From NCBI RefSeq assembly GCF_044810985.1, contig NZ_CP085242.1:372001-436000 (forward strand): DNA of 64,000 nt, read 5' to 3'. The notes under the pieces were generated by a model that was not told where the DNA came from, did not search any database, and saw only the letters and a program-made list of their open reading frames with translations. Positions 37,114 to 45,874 of the stretch are shown one piece after another (positions within the stretch are counted from its first letter, which is position 1; each line of letters begins with the position of its first letter). The translations under genes were made by a program, and so were the position numbers. The DNA comes from Marinospirillum sp031581385 (GTDB lineage Bacteria > Pseudomonadota > Gammaproteobacteria > Pseudomonadales > Halomonadaceae).

Positions 37114-37947
37114 GTGAGCGAAAAAGTACGCGAATTTGATTTTACGAATAAGGACTTTGAGCGAATTCGTGATCTGGCTCACGAGCGTGCGGGTATTTTC
37201 CTGAGTCCCAAAAAGCGCGATATGGTCTATAGCCGTATTGCGCGCCGCCTGCGGGCTTTGGGCTTGAGAACCTTTGAGGACTACCTGCATCAACTGGAAG
37301 AGAATGAAGATGAAGCTCAGGACTTTATCAATGCCCTGACCACCAATCTGACGGCCTTCTTTCGTGAAGCCCATCACTTTGATCTTCTGGCCGAGCAGCT
37401 TCTGCAGGCTGCAGAAACCCGGCGCGGGCCTTTGAAAATCTGGTCCAGTGCCTGTTCAACGGGTGAGGAAGCCTATTCTCTGGCGATGACTGCCATCGAG
37501 GCCTTCGGTAGTTGGACGCCTCCGGTGCGTATTCTGGCCACGGATGTGGACACCAATGTTCTGCAGCAGGCACGACGGGGTGTTTATGCCTCGGATCGTG
37601 TTGCCAAAATGCAGGAAGATCGGGTTAAAAGTTTTTTTGTGCGCGGCAAAGGCAAGCATATGGGGATGGTCAAGGTGCGCTCTCAGGTCAAGGATCTGAT
37701 TCACTTCAACTCCCTGAACCTGTTGGCCCCCAACTGGCCCATCAAGGGGCCTTTTGATGCCATTTTCTGTCGTAACGTCATGATTTATTTTGACAAGCCA
37801 ACCCAGTACAAGGTTTTGTCGCGTTTTCATCCCCTGTTGACGCCGGAGGGCCTGTTGTATGCCGGTCACTCGGAGAGTTTTCAGCATGCCAGTGATCTTT
37901 TTCGCCTGAAAGGTAAAACCGTGTTTATGCCGGTCAGAAAGGGGTAG
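37114..37947 (+). CDS. cheR: Chemoreceptor methyltransferase CheR
   Basis: A 277-residue protein that methylates receptor glutamates with S-adenosylmethionine. The N-terminal helical domain (FERIRDLAHERAGIFLSPKK) and the Rossmann domain (WSSACSTGEEAYSLAMTAIE, ILATDVDTNVLQQARRGVY, DAIFCRNVMIYFD) are complete. It starts with GTG at 37114, preceded by AAGGGG. The two MCP tails of the cluster suit its beta-subdomain. Confidence 0.96.
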   Translation: MSEKVREFDFTNKDFERIRDLAHERAGIFLSPKKRDMVYSRIARRLRALGLRTFEDYLHQLEENEDEAQDFINALTTNLTAFFREAHHFDLLAEQLLQAAETRRGPLKIWSSACSTGEEAYSLAMTAIEAFGSWTPPVRILATDVDTNVLQQARRGVYASDRVAKMQEDRVKSFFVRGKGKHMGMVKVRSQVKDLIHFNSLNLLAPNWPIKGPFDAIFCRNVMIYFDKPTQYKVLSRFHPLLTPEGLLYAGHSESFQHASDLFRLKGKTVFMPVRKG

Positions 37948-37949
37948 TT

Positions 37950-38588
37950 GTGGCCGACCAGCAGGAACAGATCGGGGATGAGGGTGAGCCGCATACCGAG
38001 GCCTGGTCACCCGTCAGCTATTTTGATGGCTATTTTGAAATGGAGGCGATCAAGATACTGCCTGGTGAGTATTATGTGACCCGGCATGAAAAGCTGATTG
38101 TAACCGTATTAGGCAGTTGTGTTTCTGCCTGTATTCATGACAAAGTCCGGGGTATTGGTGGCATCAATCATTTCATGCTGCCTTTTGATACCCGTGAGCA
38201 GGAGTTGATTGACAGCTCCATTCGTTATGGCAGTCATGCTCTGGAAGTTTTGTTGAACCAGCTCTACAAACTGGGTGCCCGAAAAGAGAATCTGCAGGCC
38301 AAGGTATTCGGGGGTGGTAATGTGCTTTCAGCGCCGGAAAGTTATCGGATCGGTGAGCGCAATGCCGATTTCCTGTTGAGTTACCTGGATGCCGAGTTGA
38401 TTCCAGTGGTCAGCAAAAGCCTTCTGGGCCCCTGGCCTCAGAAAATTTATTTTTTCCCGTCCAGTGGGCGGGTTCTGGTCAAAAAATTGAAGCGCCTGAA
38501 CAACACCACGATTTTTGACCGTGAAGCAGATTATTTCCAACGCCTGCTGAATATTGAAGTGGCAGGCAATATTGAGCTATTTGGCTAA
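37950..38588 (+). CDS. cheD: Chemoreceptor glutamine deamidase CheD (first copy)
   Basis: A 212-residue CheD with the catalytic Cys in VTVLGSCVSACIHD and the His in GGINHFMLP. FGGGNVLSAPE and YFFPSSGRVLVKKL are further conserved blocks. CheD deamidates receptor glutamines and can partner phosphatases of the CheC type. An N-terminal extension of about 30 acidic residues precedes the domain. Start GTG at 37950. The protein ends in NIELFG, a weak version of the DLF tail of the second CheD. The stop overlaps cheB (TAATG). Confidence 0.93.
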   Translation: MADQQEQIGDEGEPHTEAWSPVSYFDGYFEMEAIKILPGEYYVTRHEKLIVTVLGSCVSACIHDKVRGIGGINHFMLPFDTREQELIDSSIRYGSHALEVLLNQLYKLGARKENLQAKVFGGGNVLSAPESYRIGERNADFLLSYLDAELIPVVSKSLLGPWPQKIYFFPSSGRVLVKKLKRLNNTTIFDREADYFQRLLNIEVAGNIELFG

Positions 38589-39673
38589 TGAAAAACGGAA
38601 AAATTTCAGTTTTGGTCGTCGATGACTCGGCTCTGATCCGCCGCTTGTTGACCGATCTTATCAATGGCCAAAAAGATATGCAGGTGGTCGCTACAGCACC
38701 CGATCCCCTGGTGGCTCGGGAGTTGATCAAGCGCCACAACCCGGATGTTCTGACCCTGGATGTGGAGATGCCACGGATGGATGGTCTGGACTTTCTGGAA
38801 CGTTTGATGCGCCTGAGGCCGATGCCGGTATTGATGGTGTCCTCCCTGACCGACAAGGGCTCGGAGGTGACCCTGAGGGCCCTGGAGCTGGGGGCCATTG
38901 ATTATATCTCCAAACCCAAGGTGGATATTGTCTCTGGCATGACGGCTTATCAGGATCTGATTGCAGAAAAAATCCGCACCTGTGCCGCAGCCAAAGTCAG
39001 CGCCAAAACCCAGGTCAGGCAGGCACAGGAAGCCGAGCATCGGGCCAGGGCTGTGGCATCATCCAGCCACCAGGTCAGTTACCGCTCCACGGAAAAAATG
39101 GTTTTTGTGGGTGCCTCGACTGGGGGCACTGAGGCGATCAAGGCCTTTTTGATTGATCTGCCGGCGGATATGCCGGCCATTTTGATCACGCAGCATATGC
39201 CGGAAAATTTCACCCGAACTTTTGCCGAGCGCCTGGATCGTGATTGCCTGCTCCGGGTGAAGGAGGCCAGCCATAATGAACGGCTGCTGCCCGGTCATGT
39301 CTATATCGCACCGGGCAACCTGCACCTGGAGGTCAGTCGCAGTGGGGCCAACTATATGACCCGTCTGCTGGATACCGCCCTGGTGAATCGTCACCGCCCC
39401 TCGGTGGATGTGCTTTTTCTGTCTGCAGCCCGAGTGGCCGGAGCCAATGCCGTCGGTGTGATTCTGACGGGCATGGGGCGTGACGGTGCCGAAGGCTTGT
39501 TGAAAATGAAGCAGGCCGGTGCCTATACCCTGGCGCAGGATGAAGCGAGTTGTGTTGTTTTTGGAATGCCCAAGGAAGCCATTGCCCTGGGCGCCGCTCA
39601 AGAAGTTTTACCCCTGGCTGATTTGCCAGCACGCGTTATTGAACGCCTGGGTCAAAGAATCAATCGTGTTTAG
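38588..39673 (+). CDS. cheB: Chemoreceptor methylesterase CheB
   Basis: A 361-residue protein with an N-terminal receiver (phosphorylation site Asp58 in LTLDVEMPRMDG) and a C-terminal esterase. The catalytic triad is Ser177 (GASTGGT), His203 (TQHMPENF) and Asp299 (TGMGRDGAEG). Each is displaced by 13 from Salmonella CheB Ser164, His190 and Asp286, which supports an active enzyme. It demethylates and deamidates receptors after phosphorylation by CheA. Confidence 0.97.
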   Translation: MKNGKISVLVVDDSALIRRLLTDLINGQKDMQVVATAPDPLVARELIKRHNPDVLTLDVEMPRMDGLDFLERLMRLRPMPVLMVSSLTDKGSEVTLRALELGAIDYISKPKVDIVSGMTAYQDLIAEKIRTCAAAKVSAKTQVRQAQEAEHRARAVASSSHQVSYRSTEKMVFVGASTGGTEAIKAFLIDLPADMPAILITQHMPENFTRTFAERLDRDCLLRVKEASHNERLLPGHVYIAPGNLHLEVSRSGANYMTRLLDTALVNRHRPSVDVLFLSAARVAGANAVGVILTGMGRDGAEGLLKMKQAGAYTLAQDEASCVVFGMPKEAIALGAAQEVLPLADLPARVIERLGQRINRV

Positions 39674-39691
39674 TCGTTTTAAGGAATACCG

Positions 39692-40870
39692 ATGAATAAA
39701 CAACTTGTATGGATATTGCTTGTCCTTCTGACACCGGCAGCTGGCTTGTTGGGTCTGTTTCTGCCCGCCTGGCTGCTGGGTGTGCTGGCTTTGCCCGCAG
39801 GCTTTTTACTCGGTTACCTGCCTTTGCGGGAAAGAGCCAGGGAGCGCATCAGCAAGTTGCCCAATCCCGAAAAAGATGCCTACATCGAGGGTATTTCGGA
39901 AGTGGACCTGCAAAAGGATTATCATCAGATTGGTGAAACCATTGCCTCCGTGGTGGCCGAATCCAAGGAGGATATGGATGCCCTGCAAAGCATGCAAACC
40001 GATGCCCTGAATACCCTGGGAGCCTCCTTCAACCGCCTGAAGGATGATCTCGACAATCAGCAGGATCTGGTTCGGGCCTTGTTGTACGGCGGTGAGGCAG
40101 AAACGGACTCCAGCTCTCACAAGCATATGAACAATTTTGCTGAAGATACGCTGAAAACCCTGAATAATTTTGTGGAAACCTCGGTGCAGACCAGTGCGGA
40201 TCTGATGGAAATGCTGGATCGGGTGTCCGAGCTGTCCGAGGGCATGCCGGATTTGATGAAGGCTCTGGGTGATATCGACAACATCTCCGATCAGACCAAC
40301 CTGCTGGCTCTTAATGCCGCAATTGAAGCCGCCCGGGCCGGTGAACATGGACGCGGATTTGCAGTGGTTGCCGATGAAGTGCGTGCCCTTTCTGCACGCT
40401 CTGCGGAATTCAGCCGCACGATCCAGATCAATCTGAACGAAATGAATAACCGCATTGAAAAGCTGGTCACGGATGTCAGTAAAATCGCCTCCCAGGATAT
40501 GAGCTTTATACTCAGGGCCAAAAAGGAAGTGGAAACGGCCATTCAGCTTTTGATGGACAAATCGGACAGTGACCAGCGGGTGACGGTGGAGCTGGAAAGC
40601 CTTTCAACCAGTCTCAGCAGTGCCTTGTACGATGCCATGCGTGCCATGCAGTTTGAGGATATGAGCACACAAACCATCCAGCACACCCTGTCCGAACAAA
40701 GTCATCTGTTGCTGCTGGTGGAAGCCTTGCAGGCGGGCGCAGACGATCCTCATCAATTTCATGAGGCCTTGCACCGCAGTATTGATAATTTCAAGCGGGC
40801 AAGAGAAGAGCGCAAATCCAACCCGGTTTCCAGCAGTTCCATGGACAGTGGTGATATTGATTTATTTTAG
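39692..40870 (+). CDS. Short methyl-accepting protein without a periplasmic domain
   Basis: A 392-residue MCP-like protein. Two closely spaced hydrophobic segments (about residues 4-24 and 26-46) leave no periplasmic domain, and no HAMP is evident. The signalling hairpin is present (DISDQTNLLALNAAIEAARA-type tip near residue 210). After the hairpin comes an extra helical domain (LSSALYDAMRAMQFEDMSTQ), and the C-terminus is SGDIDLF, not a CheR tether. Because the second CheD also ends in DLF, the tail may be a shared docking peptide. It may sense an intracellular or membrane signal, or act as an adaptor. AAGGAATACC precedes the ATG at 39692. Confidence 0.82.
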   Translation: MNKQLVWILLVLLTPAAGLLGLFLPAWLLGVLALPAGFLLGYLPLRERARERISKLPNPEKDAYIEGISEVDLQKDYHQIGETIASVVAESKEDMDALQSMQTDALNTLGASFNRLKDDLDNQQDLVRALLYGGEAETDSSSHKHMNNFAEDTLKTLNNFVETSVQTSADLMEMLDRVSELSEGMPDLMKALGDIDNISDQTNLLALNAAIEAARAGEHGRGFAVVADEVRALSARSAEFSRTIQINLNEMNNRIEKLVTDVSKIASQDMSFILRAKKEVETAIQLLMDKSDSDQRVTVELESLSTSLSSALYDAMRAMQFEDMSTQTIQHTLSEQSHLLLLVEALQAGADDPHQFHEALHRSIDNFKRAREERKSNPVSSSSMDSGDIDLF

Positions 40871-40887
40871 AAATTGGGAGCGATTGA

Positions 40888-41172
40888 ATGTCCAGTGTTA
40901 AAGTGGCACGTTTACCAGAAAAGTTTGATTTCAGTTATCACAAGAAATTTAATGAGGAAATGGATGCAGCCCTGAAAGACCCTGGGGTGGCTAATATCAA
41001 CCTGGATTTTTCCACGGTCAGCTACCTGGACAGTGCGGCTTTGGGAATGATTGTTTACCTCCATAAAAAAGCTTCGGCCGTGAATAAAAACATTGCCATT
41101 ATCAATGCTTCAGGAACCGCAGCCGAGATACTCAAGGTTGCCAATATTGAAAGGATTGTTCCCGTTCAATGA
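40888..41172 (+). CDS. STAS-domain anti-sigma-factor antagonist-like protein
   Basis: A 94-residue single STAS domain. The phosphorylatable serine is expected in SYLDSAALGMIVYLHKKA, and NIAIINASGTAAEILKVANI is the second conserved helix region. Such proteins switch partners when a Ser/Thr kinase phosphorylates them and a PP2C phosphatase removes the phosphate. The next gene, overlapping by 4 bp (ATGA), encodes a PP2C plus a kinase-like domain, so the pair matches the HsbA/HsbR type seen near cheR1 in Pseudomonas. Confidence 0.9.
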   Translation: MSSVKVARLPEKFDFSYHKKFNEEMDAALKDPGVANINLDFSTVSYLDSAALGMIVYLHKKASAVNKNIAIINASGTAAEILKVANIERIVPVQ

Positions 41173-42884
41173 AATCCCCTTTAGTTCGTGAAGTTGCCTA
41201 CCGCCTTCTTCTGGTTGAAGCCGACACTGAACTCAGTCAAGCGTTGGCTCAAGTGTTATCCGAACAAGGCTGGCAGGTAACCTGTGCCTGCAACCGGGCC
41301 GAGGCCCTGAAAATACTCGGTGATACGCCGAGGTTTGATCTGCTGCTGGTCGCTCAGGAACTTCCCGATGGTGAGGGGGTACAGCTGGTTGAAAATCTGG
41401 TTTTACCCCCCGAGCCGGAGCAGCGTACCCCGATACTGCTGCTGGCTGAACAGGAAGATCCGCAGCTTCTCAAACGTTGTTTTGACCTGGGCATCAATGA
41501 TTATCTGGTCAAGCCCATCAACCCCCTGTTGATTGGCTTGAAGGCGCGGGATTTGACCAACAAGCTGCGTCTGGCGGATCGCGTTATCCAGCAAAAGCAG
41601 GAACTGGAAAAACTCCTGGATGCCAGTAATCGTGAAGCAGAAATGGCCTCCTATGTGTTTTACAACAACCTGCTGGACCATGTTTCCGATACCATTCATG
41701 GTTTCAATCGCTACATCAATGCCAGCAGTGACTTTTGTGGTGATCTGGTTTTATCCAAAAACTCTCCCTCCGGCAGTACCTTCATCCTGCATGCTGATGC
41801 CATGGGGCACGGACTTTCTGCAACCATGACCCTACTGCCTTTGGTGGATGTTTTTCACAGCATGGTCAGTAAGGGCTATGCGCTGCCCATGATCGTCCGG
41901 GAAATGAACCGCAAGTTGCACTTCCGGTTGCCACCGGATCGTTTTGTGGCGGCCTCAGTGGTGGAGCTGGATGTATTGCATGAGCAGGTGAGCATCTGGA
42001 ACGGTGGGATGCCACCGGTTTATTATCTGGATTCCGAGGGTCGGGTCATCAACAGCTACCCCTCCAACCATATGGCTTTGGGCATTCTGGATAACCTGAG
42101 TTTTGAGTCCAATGTGGAACGCTTTCACCTGGTGGGCGAAGGTGGGCTTTTTGGCTGCAGTGATGGTTTGACGGATCAGGTCAATGCCCAGGGTGAAAGC
42201 TATGGTAACCAGCGTCTGCTAAAGAGCCTGGAGGGTGCTCCCCGGCACAGCCTGATGGGAACCCTGGTGGCTGATCTCAAGGAATTCTCGGGCGTTCCCT
42301 ATTTTGATGATGATCTGTCCCTGTTTTATGTGTATTTTCCTGAGCTGATTTATTTTCAGGATCAGAAGTATCAACTGCAGGGCAATCAGGCCCATAAACT
42401 GGGGATTGCTCCTTTTATCTGGGAACTGACTCTTAGTGGTCAGCAGATGGGCGAGCAGGAAATTCCCGCTTTATGCAATGACTATCTACAGGACATGGGC
42501 TTTCCACAGCCTTTCTGTCAGCGGGCTTTCACGGTGATCAGTGAGCTGAGCAGCAACGCCATAGAGCATGGTTTGCTGAAGTTGAAGTCCTCTTTGAAAG
42601 AAGATCCTGAGGGCTTTGCTGAATACTATGTTTTACGCGAGCAACGCCTGCGCAAACTGACTCATGAAGACCAGTTGCGCGTTCGCTTGCAGTGGCAGGT
42701 GACGGCGGAAAGGTCACGCTTGTTCATTGAAGTTGAGCAAAGTGGTGAAGGTTTTGACTTCAACCAGGTCATGCAACAGCCACGCGAAGAGCTGGCTGGC
42801 CGGGGGCTGCTGTTGATCAGAAAGCTGTCAACAGAGCTGATGTTCAAGAAACAGGGCCGCCTTGCCGTGGCCACTCTGGAATAG
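41169..42884 (+). CDS. Pseudo-receiver / PP2C (SpoIIE) phosphatase / HATPase fusion
   Basis: A 571-residue HsbR-like protein. The receiver fold aligns with CheY, but the phosphorylation site is Ala62 (DLLLVAQELP against DLVLTDQNMP) and the acidic pair is replaced (VEAD instead of VDDS); Lys in YLVKPI is kept. It is therefore unlikely to be phosphorylated in the standard way. The PP2C domain has its metal-binding Asp residues (HADAMGHG near 210, CSDGLTD near 332, DDDLSL). The C-terminal HATPase domain keeps the N-box ELSSNAIEHG and GRGLLLIRKL, so it may phosphorylate the STAS protein. Two opposing activities in one protein would set the STAS state. Confidence 0.9.
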   Translation: MKSPLVREVAYRLLLVEADTELSQALAQVLSEQGWQVTCACNRAEALKILGDTPRFDLLLVAQELPDGEGVQLVENLVLPPEPEQRTPILLLAEQEDPQLLKRCFDLGINDYLVKPINPLLIGLKARDLTNKLRLADRVIQQKQELEKLLDASNREAEMASYVFYNNLLDHVSDTIHGFNRYINASSDFCGDLVLSKNSPSGSTFILHADAMGHGLSATMTLLPLVDVFHSMVSKGYALPMIVREMNRKLHFRLPPDRFVAASVVELDVLHEQVSIWNGGMPPVYYLDSEGRVINSYPSNHMALGILDNLSFESNVERFHLVGEGGLFGCSDGLTDQVNAQGESYGNQRLLKSLEGAPRHSLMGTLVADLKEFSGVPYFDDDLSLFYVYFPELIYFQDQKYQLQGNQAHKLGIAPFIWELTLSGQQMGEQEIPALCNDYLQDMGFPQPFCQRAFTVISELSSNAIEHGLLKLKSSLKEDPEGFAEYYVLREQRLRKLTHEDQLRVRLQWQVTAERSRLFIEVEQSGEGFDFNQVMQQPREELAGRGLLLIRKLSTELMFKKQGRLAVATLE

Positions 42885-42896
42885 TTGGGACGAAGG

Positions 42897-43505
42897 ATGG
42901 ATATCGAAGTTGACAAGCATTTTGCCCTTTCACACTACTATGATCGGCATTTTGAAGTCCCGGCCGTCAAGGTGCTTCCCGGCGAATACTTTGCAACCGA
43001 CAGTGGCGAAATGCTGGTCACTGTTCTGGGGTCTTGTGTGGCTGTTTGCTTGCGGGACAATTATTCCGGCGTGGGCGGCATGAACCATTTCCTGCTTCCC
43101 CATGATCATTCAGCCAATGCTTCTCCCCTGAATGAATCCGCCCGCTATGGCGTGTATGCCATGGAATTGCTGGTCAACCATTTATTGAAGCTGGGTGCGC
43201 AAAGACGACGCCTGGAAGCCAAGATTTTTGGAGGCGGAAAAGTGCTCAAGGACTTTAATTACGCCAATGTCGGTGAGCGTAATGTCCAGTTTGTGATCAA
43301 GCATCTGAAAGATGAAGGCATACCCATCGTCGCCAAGGATGTGCTGGATATCTACCCGCGCAAGGTGCATTTTTTTCCGGCCAGCGGCAAGGTGATGCTC
43401 AAGAAGATCAATACCCTGCACAACCGCACAATTGTTGAACGCGAAAACAAATACCTCAAGCAGGTGGAGCGCAAGCCGGAAGTTGGAGAAGTCGATCTTT
43501 TCTAA
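42897..43505 (+). CDS. Chemoreceptor glutamine deamidase CheD (second copy)
   Basis: A 202-residue second CheD in the cluster. It has the catalytic Cys (VTVLGSCVAVCLRD) and His (GVGGMNHFLLPHD), plus FGGGKVLKDF and HFFPASGKVMLKKI. It is similar to the first copy throughout, so a duplication is likely, but the N-terminal region differs (HFALSHYYDRHFEVPAVKVL) and the tail is VGEVDLF. Start ATG at 42897; an in-frame TTG lies at 42885. It is convergent with the second PP2C gene, overlapping by 4 bp. Confidence 0.92.
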   Translation: MDIEVDKHFALSHYYDRHFEVPAVKVLPGEYFATDSGEMLVTVLGSCVAVCLRDNYSGVGGMNHFLLPHDHSANASPLNESARYGVYAMELLVNHLLKLGAQRRRLEAKIFGGGKVLKDFNYANVGERNVQFVIKHLKDEGIPIVAKDVLDIYPRKVHFFPASGKVMLKKINTLHNRTIVERENKYLKQVERKPEVGEVDLF

Positions 43506-45250
43506 AGGTGGGCCCGGATAAAATGCCCCTCGTCCAGAATCTCCACCTGGCTGTAATGCCAGAAAAGGCTGTGGTCTTCCAGTAGTGAACGTCCCTGGCC
43601 CTGGCCATTGTCCCTGACCTCTATCTCCAGATAGCCTGCCTGGCCGTCCCGACCGGGATGGCTGGCCAGCTTGACTTCCATAAAACTGTCCGGGTCCAGT
43701 CTCGACAAGGCTTCACGGCGCTGCTGGTAATAGTACTGCAGACCCCGTTCCCCTTCCTCCTCTAGAAGATCCTGTTTTAATTCGGCAGGCAATTGCAGAA
43801 GGTTGTCATGCAGAGCCCGTGAGGTCAGCTCATGCGCCACAGTGAAGACTTTCTGGATCACTTCGGGATCCAGGCCCAGGGTGTGCAGAAAATCATTGGT
43901 CAGCGCCGGAATGGCCTGATTGATTAATTGTTCACCCTGAACCCTGATTTGCCACTGGAAAGGGGCTGCAGGCAAGGTCAGGTCACTGATTCTGCAGCTT
44001 TCTTCAGCGGGCATCAGACTGGAATGCAGGCGTTTAAAATCCAGCAGCAGCAGGGAGATATCATCATCGGGTATGGGTTTGCCAGCATGTTGCTCAACAT
44101 CACCCAGCAAGCCGGTAATCAGGTTTTTGGCCGGGTGATGGCGGATGGCTTTCAGCAAGCCGGTTTCGGCAAAAGCTTCACCCTCGGGATTGTCCTGTTC
44201 AATCAGGCCGTCACTGTAGCTTAGCAGGTAGCCTTGATCCGGTAGGGGCAGGCGTTCGGGAGCGGCATCGAAGAGGGCATCCTCCAGAATTCCCAGAGCC
44301 ATATGGCGGGAGCGAAAACCCTGCACGGGGGTGCTCCGGCCATCCAGCAAGAAGCCTTCCGGCATACCGCCATTCCAGAGACGCAATTCCTGGTCAGTGG
44401 GGTCAATTTCGATCAGGGTGGCCGCAACAAAACGGTCATCCGGCAGGTCTTTCAGCAGGCGCTTGTTCATTTCTCGAAGAATAAAGGGTAGCCGATGGCC
44501 TTTTTTGACCATGGTATCGAAAACGGAAATAACCGGCATGATGGTAATGGTTGCGGACAAGCCATGTCCGGTGGCATCAGCCAGGAGGACAAAAATGCTG
44601 CCAGAGGGGGAGCGGCGTACCAGGACGATATCCCCACTGAAGTTACTGGAAGACTGGATGCGATGCATGATCCCCAGCGGGTTGTCGGCATTCTTTTCGA
44701 TCAGGTGGCCGTAAAGGATATCCGCAGCCATGCTGTCTTCCCGCTCTGCTTCCTCCAGGGCGTCTTCGAGCAGACTTTTGTCCACCAGAATTTTTTCCAG
44801 GCGCCGGGCCAGTTGATTGACGCTGGCAAAGGCCTCACCCAGTTCACTGAAGACAAAGGTGTCCGGCTGGGCATTGAAGTTTTTCAGATCGCGTGCGGTT
44901 TCAATGCTTTTCACATCACGTTGAAACTGCTGTATTGACGTGTTGATCCGGCGGGTTGCCAAGTGTGAAAGGTAGGCTGCTGCCGCAATGAAAAACAGGG
45001 AGAAAAAAACAAAGCTTAAAATGTAGGTGAAACGCACATTGGTTGTGACTTCGGGAAGCTCCAGATTACGCTCGGGGAACTCCTGCTGCAGCTGCTGCTG
45101 AAAAGCTTCAGCGCGTTGATCCATAAGGTTTTCATAATGCAGTGAAGAAACAACGGAAGCACCCAAAAACACGATCAGGCAGCTGAAAAGAATCGCAAAA
45201 AAGATATACCAGCGTAAAGACTGGTGTCTGGGAGATGAAATTCTGATCAA
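43502..45250 (-). CDS. Membrane PP2C (SpoIIE) phosphatase with degenerate HATPase domain
   Basis: A 582-residue protein, a clear paralogue of the 41169 gene over the PP2C part (for example LADATGHGLSATITIMPVIS against HADAMGHGLSATMTLLPLVD). Instead of a receiver it has two membrane helices (about 12-36 and 72-95) and a HAMP-like linker with a coiled coil. PP2C metal ligands are kept (YSDGLIE, DDDISLLL). In the HATPase region near residue 473 the N-box is HELTSRALHD, with Arg where the Mg-binding Asn is expected, so kinase activity is probably lost. It starts with TTG at 45250 after TGAGG; no ATG precedes TM1. It may dephosphorylate the STAS protein in response to a membrane signal. Confidence 0.87.
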   Translation of the reverse strand: MIRISSPRHQSLRWYIFFAILFSCLIVFLGASVVSSLHYENLMDQRAEAFQQQLQQEFPERNLELPEVTTNVRFTYILSFVFFSLFFIAAAAYLSHLATRRINTSIQQFQRDVKSIETARDLKNFNAQPDTFVFSELGEAFASVNQLARRLEKILVDKSLLEDALEEAEREDSMAADILYGHLIEKNADNPLGIMHRIQSSSNFSGDIVLVRRSPSGSIFVLLADATGHGLSATITIMPVISVFDTMVKKGHRLPFILREMNKRLLKDLPDDRFVAATLIEIDPTDQELRLWNGGMPEGFLLDGRSTPVQGFRSRHMALGILEDALFDAAPERLPLPDQGYLLSYSDGLIEQDNPEGEAFAETGLLKAIRHHPAKNLITGLLGDVEQHAGKPIPDDDISLLLLDFKRLHSSLMPAEESCRISDLTLPAAPFQWQIRVQGEQLINQAIPALTNDFLHTLGLDPEVIQKVFTVAHELTSRALHDNLLQLPAELKQDLLEEEGERGLQYYYQQRREALSRLDPDSFMEVKLASHPGRDGQAGYLEIEVRDNGQGQGRSLLEDHSLFWHYSQVEILDEGHFIRAHL

Positions 45251-45375
45251 GGAAGCCTCAAATTAAGCTGGAAGTGAACTGCAGGGGAAATGTTCTTAAT
45301 TGTGGCGTTATGTTAACTTAAAGTGCAGGTGGACGGCTACACCTGAGCCGGGCAAGAGGTGAGGCAAGAGGTCGC

Positions 45376-45406
45376 AAAAAAGGGCAGCCGGGGGGGTGGG
45401 CTGCCC
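45376..45406 (-). terminator. Rho-independent terminator after the SCP2 gene
   Basis: On the minus strand an 8-bp stem (GGGCAGCC / GGCTGCCC at 45382-45389 and 45399-45406) is followed by six T residues. It lies about 35 bp past the SCP2 stop. Confidence 0.87.
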
Positions 45407-45440
45407 AAACGGGGATGATGCAAGCAGGGGGTTTTTGCTG

Positions 45441-45755
45441 TTAAACAGGGAAGAGTGCAGAAAGCTTGGTCGCCAGCATCATGTCGCCTTCAGCGCGCAG
45501 TTTGCCAGCCATGAAAGCCTGCATACCGTCTTCTTCACCGGTGAGTACATCTTTCAGGGTTTCCTTGTTCATGATCAGGGTGACCGAGGGATCGTCATGT
45601 TCACCCTGGACAATATCGCAGCTGCCATCCTTAATGATGATATGGTAGTTGTCAGCATCTTCAATGTTGAATTGAAAGACCTCGTCCATACCGCTGGCTG
45701 CCTCAGCGTTGAACTTGTCTTTCAGGCCTTCGATAATAGCGTTGATGTCAGCCAT
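45441..45755 (-). CDS. SCP2 sterol-carrier-domain protein
   Basis: A 104-residue single SCP2 domain: FQFNIEDADNYHIIIKDGSC, a DDPSVTLIMNKETLKDVLTG block and the C-terminal GKLRAEGDMMLATKLSALFP. The fold holds hydrophobic ligands such as lipids or acyl-CoA; in bacteria its role is not settled. It is a single-gene unit with its own terminator. Confidence 0.9.
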   Translation of the reverse strand: MADINAIIEGLKDKFNAEAASGMDEVFQFNIEDADNYHIIIKDGSCDIVQGEHDDPSVTLIMNKETLKDVLTGEEDGMQAFMAGKLRAEGDMMLATKLSALFPV

Positions 45756-45874
45756 GGGTATTTCCTCTTGGTTGCCGTTGCTGATATTGGAAAATCAGAT
45801 CAATGACTGAAGCTTATTTCAAACGTATGTTTTAATCAACCCCTCTTTTGCTTTTCTTGTGACAGGAGTGTTTT

